This document shows, in pieces, positions 41,138 to 52,381 of a stretch of DNA of 64,000 nt. The position numbers were made by a program, and so were the translations under genes. The notes beneath the pieces are model-generated. The model searched no databases. It worked only from the letters and a program-made list of their open reading frames with translations, and was not told the DNA's origin. The DNA is from Nocardiopsis sp. FIRDI 009. Its GTDB lineage: Bacteria; Actinomycetota; Actinomycetes; Streptosporangiales; Streptosporangiaceae. The stretch is taken from the NCBI RefSeq assembly GCF_003386285.1, contig NZ_QPNC01000017.1, positions 62,001 through 126,000 on the forward strand, in the 5' to 3' direction. Each line of letters starts with the position of its first letter. The stretch's first letter is position 1.

Positions 41138-41755
41138 TCAGCTCACGTCGAGCACCACGGTCCCGGCGATCTTGTCGTGGATCCCCTGCCGGTTGGGGCG
41201 GTCCCAGGCGGCCATCCCACCGGTGAGCACGACCACCGCCATGAGGGCGGCCCACCGCGGCGCGTTGGGCAGCGCGAACAGCAGCACCGGCAGGCCGAAC
41301 AGGGCCGCCCGGACGGTCAGGGCCGCGACGGGCACCGGACCGAGACGGCCCGCACCGGCCGCGGGCGCCACCTTGATCCCCGCCAACCGCTTGCCCAGGG
41401 TCTGCTGCCACCGAGCCACCGCCAGAGTCTCGTAGCCGGTGTACAGCACGAAGAAACTCACCGCCAGGAAGTACCCGTAGCTGCGCGCGCCGCCGCCGGA
41501 CCCGCCCAGGAGGTTGAGCGCCCCCAGCCAGACGAGGGCGAGGAGCAGGGCCACCAGCAGGGCGGGCAGCGCCACCGCCACCATGTCCACGGAGCGGGCC
41601 AGGACCCGTGCCCCCCAGGTCGCCAACGGGTACAGCCGTTCCCGGGGACCGGAGGGACCGGGCGCGGGGAACCCCCCGCCACCCCCCGGAGCCCCCTGGT
41701 ACGGGTACCCCTGCCGGGGCGCTCCGCGATGCGGGTCCGGGGGTGGCTGGTGCAT
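41138..41755 (-). CDS. RDD family membrane protein
   Basis: 205 residues. A Pro/Gly-rich cytoplasmic head (1-35) precedes the RDD domain: WGARVLARSVDMVAVALPAL (Arg and Asp of the signature), QQTLGKRLAGIKV and a final NRQGIHDKIAGTVVL. Three to four membrane segments. Some RDD proteins are ion exchangers; no direct evidence here. Confidence 0.88.
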   Translation of the reverse strand: MHQPPPDPHRGAPRQGYPYQGAPGGGGGFPAPGPSGPRERLYPLATWGARVLARSVDMVAVALPALLVALLLALVWLGALNLLGGSGGGARSYGYFLAVSFFVLYTGYETLAVARWQQTLGKRLAGIKVAPAAGAGRLGPVPVAALTVRAALFGLPVLLFALPNAPRWAALMAVVVLTGGMAAWDRPNRQGIHDKIAGTVVLDVS

Positions 41756-41790
41756 GGTGGTCTCCGACCTCCTGGACGGTGCGCGACGGT

Positions 41791-44625
<2,835 letters not shown>

Positions 44626-44843
44626 CGAGTGAGACATCCTTCGGCTTGGGCGCACAGGACGCGGCCTCGTCGCGCGACGTCGGCTGACCCGTGTGTGGAC
44701 TTCGCGGTCCGGCGGACGGTCAATCGGCCGCCCCGGCCCGGGAACCGGGCGCGAAAGGGGGTGGGAAGAGGACGCGGGCCCCGCGGTCCCTCCCGTCCGA
44801 CAAGACTAACGACCACCGGCGGCGGTTTCTTCCACCTCGAGAA

Positions 44844-44884
44844 AGTGGTGGCGCCCGGACGGCTGCGCGCCGGGCACCACCACT
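44844..44884 (-). terminator. terC terminator hairpin overlapping the uvrA start site
   Basis: AGTGGTGGCGCCCGG (44844-44858) pairs with CCGGGCACCACCACT (44870-44884) over 15 positions with one C-A mismatch. It is 60 bases after the terC stop, so a terminator for terC is the natural reading. The predicted uvrA start (about 44875) falls inside its first arm, so the uvrA message would not form the whole stem. Confidence 0.6.
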
Positions 44885-44904
44885 ATAGACGAACAGGCGT
44901 TCGA
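44882..44904 (-). promoter_or_regulatory. uvrA promoter with LexA (SOS) box
   Basis: CGAACAGGCGTTCGA (44890-44904) matches the actinobacterial/Gram-positive SOS box TCGAAC-N4-GTTCGA at all but one outer base. Two bases beyond it, on the minus strand, is TATAGT (44887-44882), a good -10 hexamer for uvrA. LexA bound here would cover the -35 to -10 spacer. Leader about 250 bases. Confidence 0.7.
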
Positions 44905-44944
44905 ATTCGGTTGTTTTCGAGAATCGGGCCGGACCCGACCGGGG

Positions 44945-45970
44945 TCAGGAGCGGTCGGCTGCGGCGTCCTTCTCGACCTCGGCCCTGGCGGCGGCCCGCC
45001 GACCGGTGTCGACACGGGCCTTGATCAGGCTGGCGACGATGGTGACCGTCATGAGGCCGATGATCACGGTCAACGAGGTGCCGATACCGATCTCCGGGGC
45101 GTGCACGCCGTTCTCGTGCAGCGCGTGCAGGATCATCTTCACACCGATGAAGACCATGATCGCGGACAGGCCCCAGCTGATGTAGACGAGCTTGTCCATG
45201 AGGCCGGCCAGCAGGAAGTAGAGCTGGCGCAGACCCAGCAGCGCGAAGGCGTTGGCGGTGAAGACGATGTAGGCGTCCTGGGTCAGGCCGAAGATAGCCG
45301 GGATGGAGTCGACGGCGAAGACCAGGTCGATGACACCGATCGCGACGATGACCAGGAGCATCGGGGTCACATGCCGCCTGCCGTCGAGCTTCACCGTCAG
45401 GTGCGCGCCGTGGTAGTCGTCGGTGACCGGCCAGAAGCGCTTGACCAGGCGCACCGCCGGGTTCTGGGTGAAGTCCTTCTCCTCCTCGTCGTCCTTGAGG
45501 TGGTCCCGGACGATCTTGTAACCGGTGTAGATGAGGAAGGCGCCGAAGAGGTAGAAGACCTCGCTCCAGGCGTTGATCACCTGGGCGCCGAGGATGATGA
45601 AGAAGCCGCGCATCACGAGCGCGATGACGATGCCGATGAGCAGGACCTCGTGCTGGTACTTCTTCGGGACCGCGAAGGCGCCCATCAGGAGGTAGAACAC
45701 GAAGAGGTTGTCGACGCTCAGGCTCTTCTCGGTGATGAACCCGGCGAAGTACTCGGCGCCGGCGGTCGAACCGCCGAAGTACATCACGCCGAAACCGAAC
45801 AGGATGGCCACACCCATGTAGAAGGCCGCCCACCAGGCGGCCTGGCGGATCCCGAACTCCTTCGGTCCGCTCTTCTTGCTCCAGGGATGGTCGACGATGG
45901 CCAGGTCGATCGCCAGGACGGCGACCATCCCCAGGATGGTGACAGCCCATACCCACAGGGGAACGTTCAC
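44945..45970 (-). CDS. TerC/Alx-family membrane metal transporter
   Basis: 341 residues from a GTG with GGAGGAG upstream. Nine or so membrane segments with the TerC acidic motifs EKSLSVDNLFVFYLLM and LVFAVDSIPAIFGLT. Asp pairs in these repeats bind metal. Members such as Alx and YkoY/MeeF act in manganese export or metalation of secreted proteins rather than tellurite resistance. The upstream riboswitch-like leader supports a manganese role. Confidence 0.92.
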   Translation of the reverse strand: MNVPLWVWAVTILGMVAVLAIDLAIVDHPWSKKSGPKEFGIRQAAWWAAFYMGVAILFGFGVMYFGGSTAGAEYFAGFITEKSLSVDNLFVFYLLMGAFAVPKKYQHEVLLIGIVIALVMRGFFIILGAQVINAWSEVFYLFGAFLIYTGYKIVRDHLKDDEEEKDFTQNPAVRLVKRFWPVTDDYHGAHLTVKLDGRRHVTPMLLVIVAIGVIDLVFAVDSIPAIFGLTQDAYIVFTANAFALLGLRQLYFLLAGLMDKLVYISWGLSAIMVFIGVKMILHALHENGVHAPEIGIGTSLTVIIGLMTVTIVASLIKARVDTGRRAAARAEVEKDAAADRS

Positions 45971-46039
45971 GGTCGGAAACTCCTCCGGTCGGTGCGCGCG
46001 GGAGCACTGCGCGCACGTCGAACTACCGGAGGTCTCTCC

Positions 46040-46140
46040 CGTCCGTCCGACGTCGGCACGAACCGACGGAACCGGGAACACGACACTGTGCTCCGTGATG
46101 ACGGCTCCGCCGCGGCAGGGATACTCCCCTCACGTGACAT
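46040..46140 (-). ncRNA. Probable yybP-ykoY manganese riboswitch upstream of terC
   Basis: On the minus strand AGGGGAGTAT (46130-46121) is followed 16 bases later by CCGTCATCACGG (46104-46093). These correspond to the two signature elements of the yybP-ykoY RNA, the GGGGAGUA loop and the CGUCA-NNN-CG loop, which jointly bind Mn2+. CACG/CGTG ends can close the outer stem. TerC/Alx genes are the classic targets. About 120 bases then remain to the terC start, enough for an expression platform. Boundaries approximate. Confidence 0.6.
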
Positions 46141-46292
46141 ACGAGGGTACCGGGGCACACCCCATGACATGCGTGCGCAACCCGGCCCACCCCCAGCATG
46201 TCATCAAACACCCACCGAGGGAAGCCGACGACGGGGTGGTGTTCACCATGCTCCGGGGTTCGCCGCCTCCCCGGGCCGCCCCCGCCGCCCCC

Positions 46293-47381
46293 TCAGGTCC
46301 CCCCACGCACCACCGCCGCGTACAGCCCGTCGGCCGCCGCCACCGCGTCCTCCTCCGTCGGCAGGTCCCGGGCCGCCGCCCTCGCGCGCACGCGCAACTC
46401 CTCGGCCAGCTCCGGTTCGTCCAACACCCGCCCGACCGCTGCCGCCAGGGCGCGCGGATCGCCCGGCGGCACCATGAGCACCGTCCCCGTGTACAGATCC
46501 GGGATACCCCCCACACGCGTGGCCACGACCGGCAGCCCCGTCCGCAGCGCCTCCATGATCACCAACGACGGCCCCTCCCAACGGCTGGGCAGGCAGAACA
46601 CGTCCGCCGCCGCCAACAGGTCGGCCACGTCCGACCGGTGACCGAGCATGCGCACGTCCGCCTTCAACTCGGCCGCCGTGTCGTGCAGCTCCCCCCACAA
46701 CGGCCCGTCCCCGGCGATCGCCACCACCGGCTCGGGCCGCCGATCGGCGATCGACGGCGCCGCGGCCAACAGGGTGTCCAACCCCTTCTGACCGGCCAAC
46801 CGGCCGATGGTCAGCACCAACGGCCGCTCGGGGCGCACCGCCAGATCGGCCCGCGTGGCCTCACGGCCGTTCAACGGCTCCCCGACCGGGGGCGCCGCCA
46901 CCACCGCCATCCGGGCCTGGCGCGCCCCGGCCGCACGCAGCCGCCGCACCAGGTCACCCGAGACCCCCAACACCACCCGCGCCCGCCGGGCCACGATCCG
47001 CTCCAGCACCGGATAGGCCGACGACAACGGCCCGGTGACCGACGGCGGCGCGTTGTGCGCCGTCACCACCAACGGAGAGACCCCCGCCAACGCGCACAGC
47101 GCCCCCGCCCGCATCCCGTGCGCGTGCACGACGTCCGCGCCGCCCGCCAGGGCGGCCAACCGCAACACGACCCCCGGGTCACCCAGCGACGGGGCGGCGC
47201 CGATCGGGACCGGCGCGAACCGGATCCCCGCCGCGGTGAACCCGAACGCCCGGTCGGCCTCGGCCGGGCCGAGCACCGCCACCCCGTGCCCACGCCCGCG
47301 CAGCCCCTCGGCCAACGACCGCACGTGCCGCCCGACCCCTCCGGTGCTGGTCCCGACCACCAGCGCGATCCTGAGATTCAC
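46293..47381 (-). CDS. Family 4 glycosyltransferase
   Basis: 362 residues from a GTG overlapping the MurJ-like stop by 4 bases. GT-B fold: VVGTSTGGVGRHVRSLAEGL at the N-terminus, LTIGRLAGQKGLDTLL opening the second domain, and SRWEGPSLVIMEALRTGLPV for the nucleotide-sugar site. No membrane segment. Acceptor unknown. Last gene of an operon with lipid-carrier phosphotransferase and flippase homologues, so it probably extends a lipid-linked glycan. Confidence 0.9.
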   Translation of the reverse strand: MNLRIALVVGTSTGGVGRHVRSLAEGLRGRGHGVAVLGPAEADRAFGFTAAGIRFAPVPIGAAPSLGDPGVVLRLAALAGGADVVHAHGMRAGALCALAGVSPLVVTAHNAPPSVTGPLSSAYPVLERIVARRARVVLGVSGDLVRRLRAAGARQARMAVVAAPPVGEPLNGREATRADLAVRPERPLVLTIGRLAGQKGLDTLLAAAPSIADRRPEPVVAIAGDGPLWGELHDTAAELKADVRMLGHRSDVADLLAAADVFCLPSRWEGPSLVIMEALRTGLPVVATRVGGIPDLYTGTVLMVPPGDPRALAAAVGRVLDEPELAEELRVRARAAARDLPTEEDAVAAADGLYAAVVRGGT

Positions 47382-49006
47382 CGCTCCGCCTTCCTGCCCT
47401 CTCGTACGCTCCTGACCCGGGTGGCCACCACCCGCGGCGCGGACGGGTCCACCACCGCGGCCACCACCGCGAACACCGCCAACCCGACCGATCCGGCCAC
47501 CACCGCCGAACCCGCCGCCCGCCACACGTCGGCCACGGGCAGCGCCGCCGCGACCGTACGGCCCACGGCCCAACCCGCGACACCCCCCGCCAGGGACGCC
47601 ACCACCGACCTGCCCACCCCCGCCAGCGCCGCACGCCCGTGCGCGTGCGCCGAACCCGCGCACAACAGGACCGCCGCCAGGGTGAGCCCCACCGTGACCG
47701 ACGCGCCCTGCGCGGCGATCGTCCACTCCGGGGGCACCGCCCACACCAGGACGACCGCGCCCGCCATCACCACCGCCCACCCGGCGACCTGGGCGGCGGC
47801 CGCGCGGCGACCGTGGTGGGAGGCGTACAGCGCCCGACTGACCAGAGCCACCAGACCGAACCCCACCACGCCCGGAGCGTAGGCCACCAGCGCCCGCTCC
47901 AGCGCCAGCGGATCCTGCCGCGCGAAGACCGCCGCGACCGGGACGGCGGCCGCGGCCAACGCGGTGCCCGCGGCCGCCGTCGCCACGACCGTGACCCGGG
48001 CCGCACCGGAGACCAGGACACCGAAACCCCGGCGGTCGCGGTCGGCGTGCGCCACCGCCAGAGCCGTGAAGGCGCTGGTGGCGACGGGAACCGCGATCAC
48101 CCCGTAGGGCAGGGTGAACAGGGCCCAGGCGTAGGTGTGCAGCACGGCCGCGCCCGCGCCGGCCCCGTGGTTGGCCAGGGCCACGAACAGCAGCAGGCAC
48201 ACCTGCATGGCCACCAGGGGCAGGAGGGAGGCGGCTGCCAGCGCCCGGACCCGCTCGCCCACCCCGGGCGGGAACGTCAGGCACGGACGGAGGCGCACCC
48301 GCAACCGCGTCATGGGACCCAGCACGGTGAGGAACAGGGCGGCCACCCCGGCGGTCGTCCCCACTGACAGCGTGAGCTCGGCGGCCAGGGACAACTCCCC
48401 CACCTCCCGCCGACCCCCGGCCCCCAAGGGGACGAAGACGAGGTAGGCGGTGATCACCACGAGGCTCGACACGAGCGGGGCCAGGGCGGGCGCGAGGAAG
48501 CGGCGGTGGGCCTGCAGGACCCCGTACAGGACCGCCGCCAGGCCGTAGAAGACGATCTGGGGGGAGAACACGACGAGCATGCGCGCGGACAGGTCGAGCA
48601 GGTCGCCGTGGTCGCAGCCGCTCACCGACCCCAACATGAGCGCGGTCGCGGGAACGGCCACGGCGGCCAGCAGCGCGGACAGGGGCACGGCCAGCAGCAG
48701 AACCCAGGTGACCAGCGCGGAGACGGTGTGACGCACCCGCTCCTGGTCGCCCCGCCCCACGGAGGACGCCAGGACCGGCACGACCATCGCGCTGAGCGCT
48801 CCGCCGATGACGATCTCGAACAGGACCGCGGGCAGCTGGTTGGCGGTGACGTAGGCGGTGCCCAGGCAGGTGTCGCCGACCGTCCGGGCGAACACCACCG
48901 TGCGCCCGAAACCCGCCAGCCGCGCCCCGACGGTGGCCAGCGCGATGACCGCCGCCGCCGTACCGACGGCGCGCCTCACCCCGGGGCCGAGGGCGACGCG
49001 AGACAC
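47378..49006 (-). CDS. MurJ/MviN-like lipid flippase
   Basis: 542 residues; the GTG at 49006 has GAGGGGAG 4 bases upstream. About 14 membrane segments; RLAGFGRTVVFARTVGDT at the N-terminus and the MATE-like repeat NQLPAVLFEIVIGGALSAM are typical of MurJ. MurJ flips lipid II. The usual actinobacterial MurJ is encoded elsewhere and carries a C-terminal kinase-like part; this shorter paralogue probably flips another lipid-linked sugar made by its neighbours. Confidence 0.85.
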   Translation of the reverse strand: MSRVALGPGVRRAVGTAAAVIALATVGARLAGFGRTVVFARTVGDTCLGTAYVTANQLPAVLFEIVIGGALSAMVVPVLASSVGRGDQERVRHTVSALVTWVLLLAVPLSALLAAVAVPATALMLGSVSGCDHGDLLDLSARMLVVFSPQIVFYGLAAVLYGVLQAHRRFLAPALAPLVSSLVVITAYLVFVPLGAGGRREVGELSLAAELTLSVGTTAGVAALFLTVLGPMTRLRVRLRPCLTFPPGVGERVRALAAASLLPLVAMQVCLLLFVALANHGAGAGAAVLHTYAWALFTLPYGVIAVPVATSAFTALAVAHADRDRRGFGVLVSGAARVTVVATAAAGTALAAAAVPVAAVFARQDPLALERALVAYAPGVVGFGLVALVSRALYASHHGRRAAAAQVAGWAVVMAGAVVLVWAVPPEWTIAAQGASVTVGLTLAAVLLCAGSAHAHGRAALAGVGRSVVASLAGGVAGWAVGRTVAAALPVADVWRAAGSAVVAGSVGLAVFAVVAAVVDPSAPRVVATRVRSVREGRKAER

Positions 49007-49016
49007 CGTGCTCCCC

Positions 49017-49895
49017 TCACACGCACCTGCCCCACCGGTCGAGACGGCGCAGGACAGGCACACGGTCGATGACACGGGAGAAACTGGTGCGCTCACTGGC
49101 CAGGGTCAGCGCGACGGCCCCGCCGAGCAGCGCCAGGCGCACCGGGCGGGGCGCACGGGCCGCCGCCGCCACCCCCAGAGCGGCCCCGAGCGCGTTGGCG
49201 CCCGCGTCACCGAGCATGGAGCGTTCGGCCAGGTCCTCGGGGAGCAGCGCGACCGACGCCCCCACCACCGGGCCGACCAGCGGCGCGGCCGGGGAGGCCA
49301 GCGCCGGGGTCGCGGCCAGCACCGCGAGCTTGGCCGCGCGGCCCGGACGCAGGTCGAACAGGTTGACCAGGTTGGCGCTGGCGGCGATGAGCGCCCCGTC
49401 CAGGAGCGTGTCGGCCGCCGACCGGCGCAGCAGGGCGGCCGCGGCCACCCCCGTGGCGCCGATCCCGACCATCTTGAGCAGGCCGGTGGTGACACACCCC
49501 CGGGACAGCGCCCCCAGGTGACCGCGCAGTCCACGCGCGGCGGGCGATCCGGACAGGTCGTCGTAGGCGCCGAACGCGGCGGCCCCGGCGGCGGCCAGGG
49601 CGCAGGAGGCCCGCACCCGCGGGGTCAGCCCCGGCGTGACCAGGCTGGCGGCGCACACACCCGAGGCGAGCGCGGGCCCCTCCTGGAGGGTGACGGTCCG
49701 GCCCCGGAAGTTGATCCGCTGCCACGGGTTCGGGTGGGGCTGCCGGGGCCGGGTGAGCAGCGTGTAGGCGGCACGGGCGGCCACGCCCCCCGCCACGGCA
49801 CCGACCAGGCCCTGGCCGAGGGCACGCCCGGAGCCCGGGAGGACGTCGGCCCGCCTCCGACCGCCGAGGACCGCCAAGAACGACAGGCGCGGCAT
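49017..49895 (-). CDS. MraY/WecA-like sugar-phosphate transferase homologue
   Basis: 292 residues; the ATG at 49895 with GAGG 6 bases upstream is chosen over a GTG at 49907 that overlaps the steB stop. Multi-pass membrane protein with GAYDDLSGS, ANLVNLFDLRPGRAAK and LGDAGANALGAALG, the Asp-bearing loops of the MraY/WecA superfamily that load sugar-1-phosphates on polyprenyl phosphate. Shorter than MraY and with fewer acidic residues in the first loop, so it may have drifted in substrate. 10 bases from the MurJ-like gene. Confidence 0.8.
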   Translation of the reverse strand: MPRLSFLAVLGGRRRADVLPGSGRALGQGLVGAVAGGVAARAAYTLLTRPRQPHPNPWQRINFRGRTVTLQEGPALASGVCAASLVTPGLTPRVRASCALAAAGAAAFGAYDDLSGSPAARGLRGHLGALSRGCVTTGLLKMVGIGATGVAAAALLRRSAADTLLDGALIAASANLVNLFDLRPGRAAKLAVLAATPALASPAAPLVGPVVGASVALLPEDLAERSMLGDAGANALGAALGVAAAARAPRPVRLALLGGAVALTLASERTSFSRVIDRVPVLRRLDRWGRCV

Positions 49896-49903
49896 CACCG
49901 ACC

Positions 49904-51019
49904 TCACTCCCCCGCCCGAGCGGCGTGGCGCGCCTCGCCCGGCGGGCGCTCGCCTTCCGCGTCGTCGGACCCCCGCTCGGAGGAGTCATCCTCGCTGGAC
50001 CTCGGTTCGGGCAGCGGGTCGGGGACGAACCCCACCACCCCCTCGCCCACTCCGTAGGAGGAGGCGGGCCCCTCCAGGCTCGCGGCCAGGGCCAGCACGG
50101 TGATCACGTCACCCATCGGGCGTCCGGCCAGGTCGACGGTGGTGAAGGCGGGCTCCTCGGCCCGGGCCCGGGCGATGAGACCACCAGGCTCGGCGGAGGT
50201 GACGTCCCCGGCCAGGACCGTGGGCCCGACCTCCTCGCGCAGGGCGGCCACGAACGCGGTCAGGGCGATCTGGGCGATCTCGGAGTCCCCCTCGGAACCG
50301 AACTCGGGCGCGACCACGACCACCGCGTCGGCGGCCCCGGCCGGGTCCCCGTGGAACTCGACCAGACCGCCCTCGGCGAAGGCGGCCAGCACCGCCTCAG
50401 CCGTCCGGTCCTCGGTCTCCCCGTCCCCGGTTCCCTCCTCGTCCCCGTCCTCGCCCTCCTCGTCCCCGGCACCGGTCTCCTTCCCATCCCGGTCCTCGTC
50501 GTCCCCGTCCCCTTCGGAACGCGTGGCGCGGGCCAACGCCCGCCCCAACTCCGTGCCCGCCCGGTCGTGGGCGCCCCCGGTGAGCCGGTCGGGGTCCCGC
50601 GCGACCTGGATCGCGAGCTCTCCGACGAAGGTCGCCTTGTCCCCGTCCACCAGGTCCGGAGTCAGACCGAGGCGTCCGACGACCTCGCCGTCGGCCTCCT
50701 CGATCCGGTCGGTCAACGCCGCGACCAGGTCACCGTCGGCCCCCGGGGCGGCCACCACGACCACGCCCACACCGTCGAGTCGACGGTCGAGCACATCCTC
50801 GGACGCGACCTCGGCGAACGTGTCGGCCACCGCACCGACGCGCTCGGCCTCGTCGCGGTCGGCGCGCAGCCGCTCGCTCTGACCGCGCAGGTCGGCGGTC
50901 TCCGACTGGAGGGTGTTGAGCAGCGGGTCCTGGAGCATGGTGGTGCCCAGGACGAGCCCCACGGTGAGCGCGAGGAACACCGCGACGATGGACACCAGGT
51001 GGTAGCGGAAGTCGATCAC
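49904..51019 (-). CDS. steB: SteB / MctB-like septal envelope protein
   Basis: 371 residues from a GTG in a GTGA overlap with steA. VIDFRYHLVSIVAVFLALTVG at the N-terminus is the conserved opening and membrane segment of the Rv1698 family, followed by a coiled coil (residues 40-80) and a beta-rich extracytoplasmic domain. An unusual Asp/Glu/Gly-rich insert (about residues 165-205) and a charged tail are seen. Called MctB (copper) in mycobacteria and SteB in corynebacteria, where with SteA it acts in septal cell wall. The pair with steA favours the latter name. Confidence 0.85.
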   Translation of the reverse strand: MIDFRYHLVSIVAVFLALTVGLVLGTTMLQDPLLNTLQSETADLRGQSERLRADRDEAERVGAVADTFAEVASEDVLDRRLDGVGVVVVAAPGADGDLVAALTDRIEEADGEVVGRLGLTPDLVDGDKATFVGELAIQVARDPDRLTGGAHDRAGTELGRALARATRSEGDGDDEDRDGKETGAGDEEGEDGDEEGTGDGETEDRTAEAVLAAFAEGGLVEFHGDPAGAADAVVVVAPEFGSEGDSEIAQIALTAFVAALREEVGPTVLAGDVTSAEPGGLIARARAEEPAFTTVDLAGRPMGDVITVLALAASLEGPASSYGVGEGVVGFVPDPLPEPRSSEDDSSERGSDDAEGERPPGEARHAARAGE

Positions 51020-52245
51020 GTGAACAGCCCTGCCATCCAGTAGGAGAACGCGTCCCAACGCGCCGCGAGGAAGGTGAGGTAGACCTGGCCAGCCGGGGAG
51101 CTGTAGGCGGCGACGACGATGGTGAGCAGGCAGGCGGCCACCAGGCCCAGCAGGGCCCACGGAGAGATGCGCGAACGGTAGAGGCGGCTGACCCCCTTGG
51201 CGTCCACGAGCTTGCCGCCCACCCGCAGGCGGGTGAGGAACGTACTGGCCATCCCCGAGCGCCCCTTGTCGAGGAACTCCTCCAGGGTGGCGTGGGTGCC
51301 GACGGCCACGATGAGCGCGGCGCCCGCCCCGTCGGCCAGCATCATCGCCACGTCCTCGCTGGTCCCTGTGGCGGGGAAGACCACAGCGGTGTGACCGAGG
51401 TCGGTGAGCCGGGACAGTCCGGGGGCACGGCCGTCACGGTAGGCGTGGACGACCAGTTCGGCGCCGCTGCCCAGCGCCCGGTCGGAGACCGAGTCGAAGT
51501 CCCCGACGATGATGTCAGGCCGGTAACCGGCCTCCATGACCGCGTCCGCTCCCCCGTCGACGGCGATGATCACCGGCCGGAACTCGCGGATGTAGGGGCG
51601 CAGGGCGGCGATGTCCTCGCGGTAGTGGTAGCCGCGGACCACGATGAGGGCGTGTCGTCCCTCCATACTGGTGGTGATGGCCGGTATCCCGACTCCGTCG
51701 AGCAGCAGGTCGCGCTCGTGCTGGAGGTAGGCCATGGTGTTGGCGGCGAAGGCCTCCAGCTGGGTGGCCAGGCCCGCGCGCGCCTCGGCCATGGCCGCCT
51801 CGACCGTCCCCGGGTCCTGGAGGGTGCCGCGGGCGACGACCTCGTCACCCCGGTAGAGGACGGCTCCGTCCAGGCGCAGGCGCTCACCGTCGCGCACCCG
51901 GGTGAACACCTCGGGGTCGACGTCGTCCACCAGGGGGATCCCGGCGGCGACGATCATCTCGGGACCCTGGTTGGGATAGCGGCCGCTGATGCTGCGGGCG
52001 ACGTTGAGCACGGCCGAGACACCGCACCCGACGAGGGCCTCGGCGCTGACCCGGTCGAGGTCGACGTGGTCGATGACGGCGATGTCACCCGGATGGAGCC
52101 GTTTGGTCAGATTCTTGGTGCGGCGGTCCGAACGGACGGGCGCGACCAGCCCGGCGGGCGCGTCCCCCCGGGAGCGGCGCAACCGCAGGACTGTGGCGCT
52201 CAGCGCATCCGATACCTTCATCGATCGCATACTGTCAGAACTCAC
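51016..52245 (-). CDS. steA: Cytokinetic-ring protein SteA
   Basis: 409 residues. Cytoplasmic thiamin-pyrophosphokinase-like domain (AVDGGADAVMEAGYRPDIIV, GDFDSVSDRAL) and a C-terminal membrane helix (ISPWALLGLVAACLLTIVVA). Homologue of Rv1697/SteA, which with SteB recruits cell-wall hydrolysis to the division site in corynebacteria. The GTG at 52245 has no ribosome site and lies 9 bases after a -10-like TATGAC, suggesting leaderless translation; ATGs at 52230 and 52221 are alternatives. Confidence 0.88.
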   Translation of the reverse strand: MSSDSMRSMKVSDALSATVLRLRRSRGDAPAGLVAPVRSDRRTKNLTKRLHPGDIAVIDHVDLDRVSAEALVGCGVSAVLNVARSISGRYPNQGPEMIVAAGIPLVDDVDPEVFTRVRDGERLRLDGAVLYRGDEVVARGTLQDPGTVEAAMAEARAGLATQLEAFAANTMAYLQHERDLLLDGVGIPAITTSMEGRHALIVVRGYHYREDIAALRPYIREFRPVIIAVDGGADAVMEAGYRPDIIVGDFDSVSDRALGSGAELVVHAYRDGRAPGLSRLTDLGHTAVVFPATGTSEDVAMMLADGAGAALIVAVGTHATLEEFLDKGRSGMASTFLTRLRVGGKLVDAKGVSRLYRSRISPWALLGLVAACLLTIVVAAYSSPAGQVYLTFLAARWDAFSYWMAGLFT

Positions 52246-52254
52246 TTACTTTGA

Positions 52255-52260
52255 GTCATA
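52255..52260 (-). promoter_or_regulatory. -10 element of the steA operon promoter
   Basis: TATGAC on the minus strand, 9 bases before the steA GTG, in a short AT-rich patch (ACTTACTTTGAGTCATAA) between recN and steA. Suggests an independent promoter for steA-steB-(MraY-like)-(MurJ-like)-GT with a leaderless first gene. No clear -35. Confidence 0.4.
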
Positions 52261-52381
52261 ACAGCTGGTCGATCGGCGTGTTCTCACCACCATGACGACC
52301 CGTCAGCCGACGGGAAACCCGGAACCCCAGCGGACCCCGCACCCGAGACGGGGCGAAGCCCGAACCAGGCCCCGCCGGTCG

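Noticed and set aside
44945..45970. Tellurite resistance as the function of TerC
   Set aside because: No terZ/terD/terB genes nearby and the leader looks like a manganese riboswitch, so a metal-homeostasis role is better supported.
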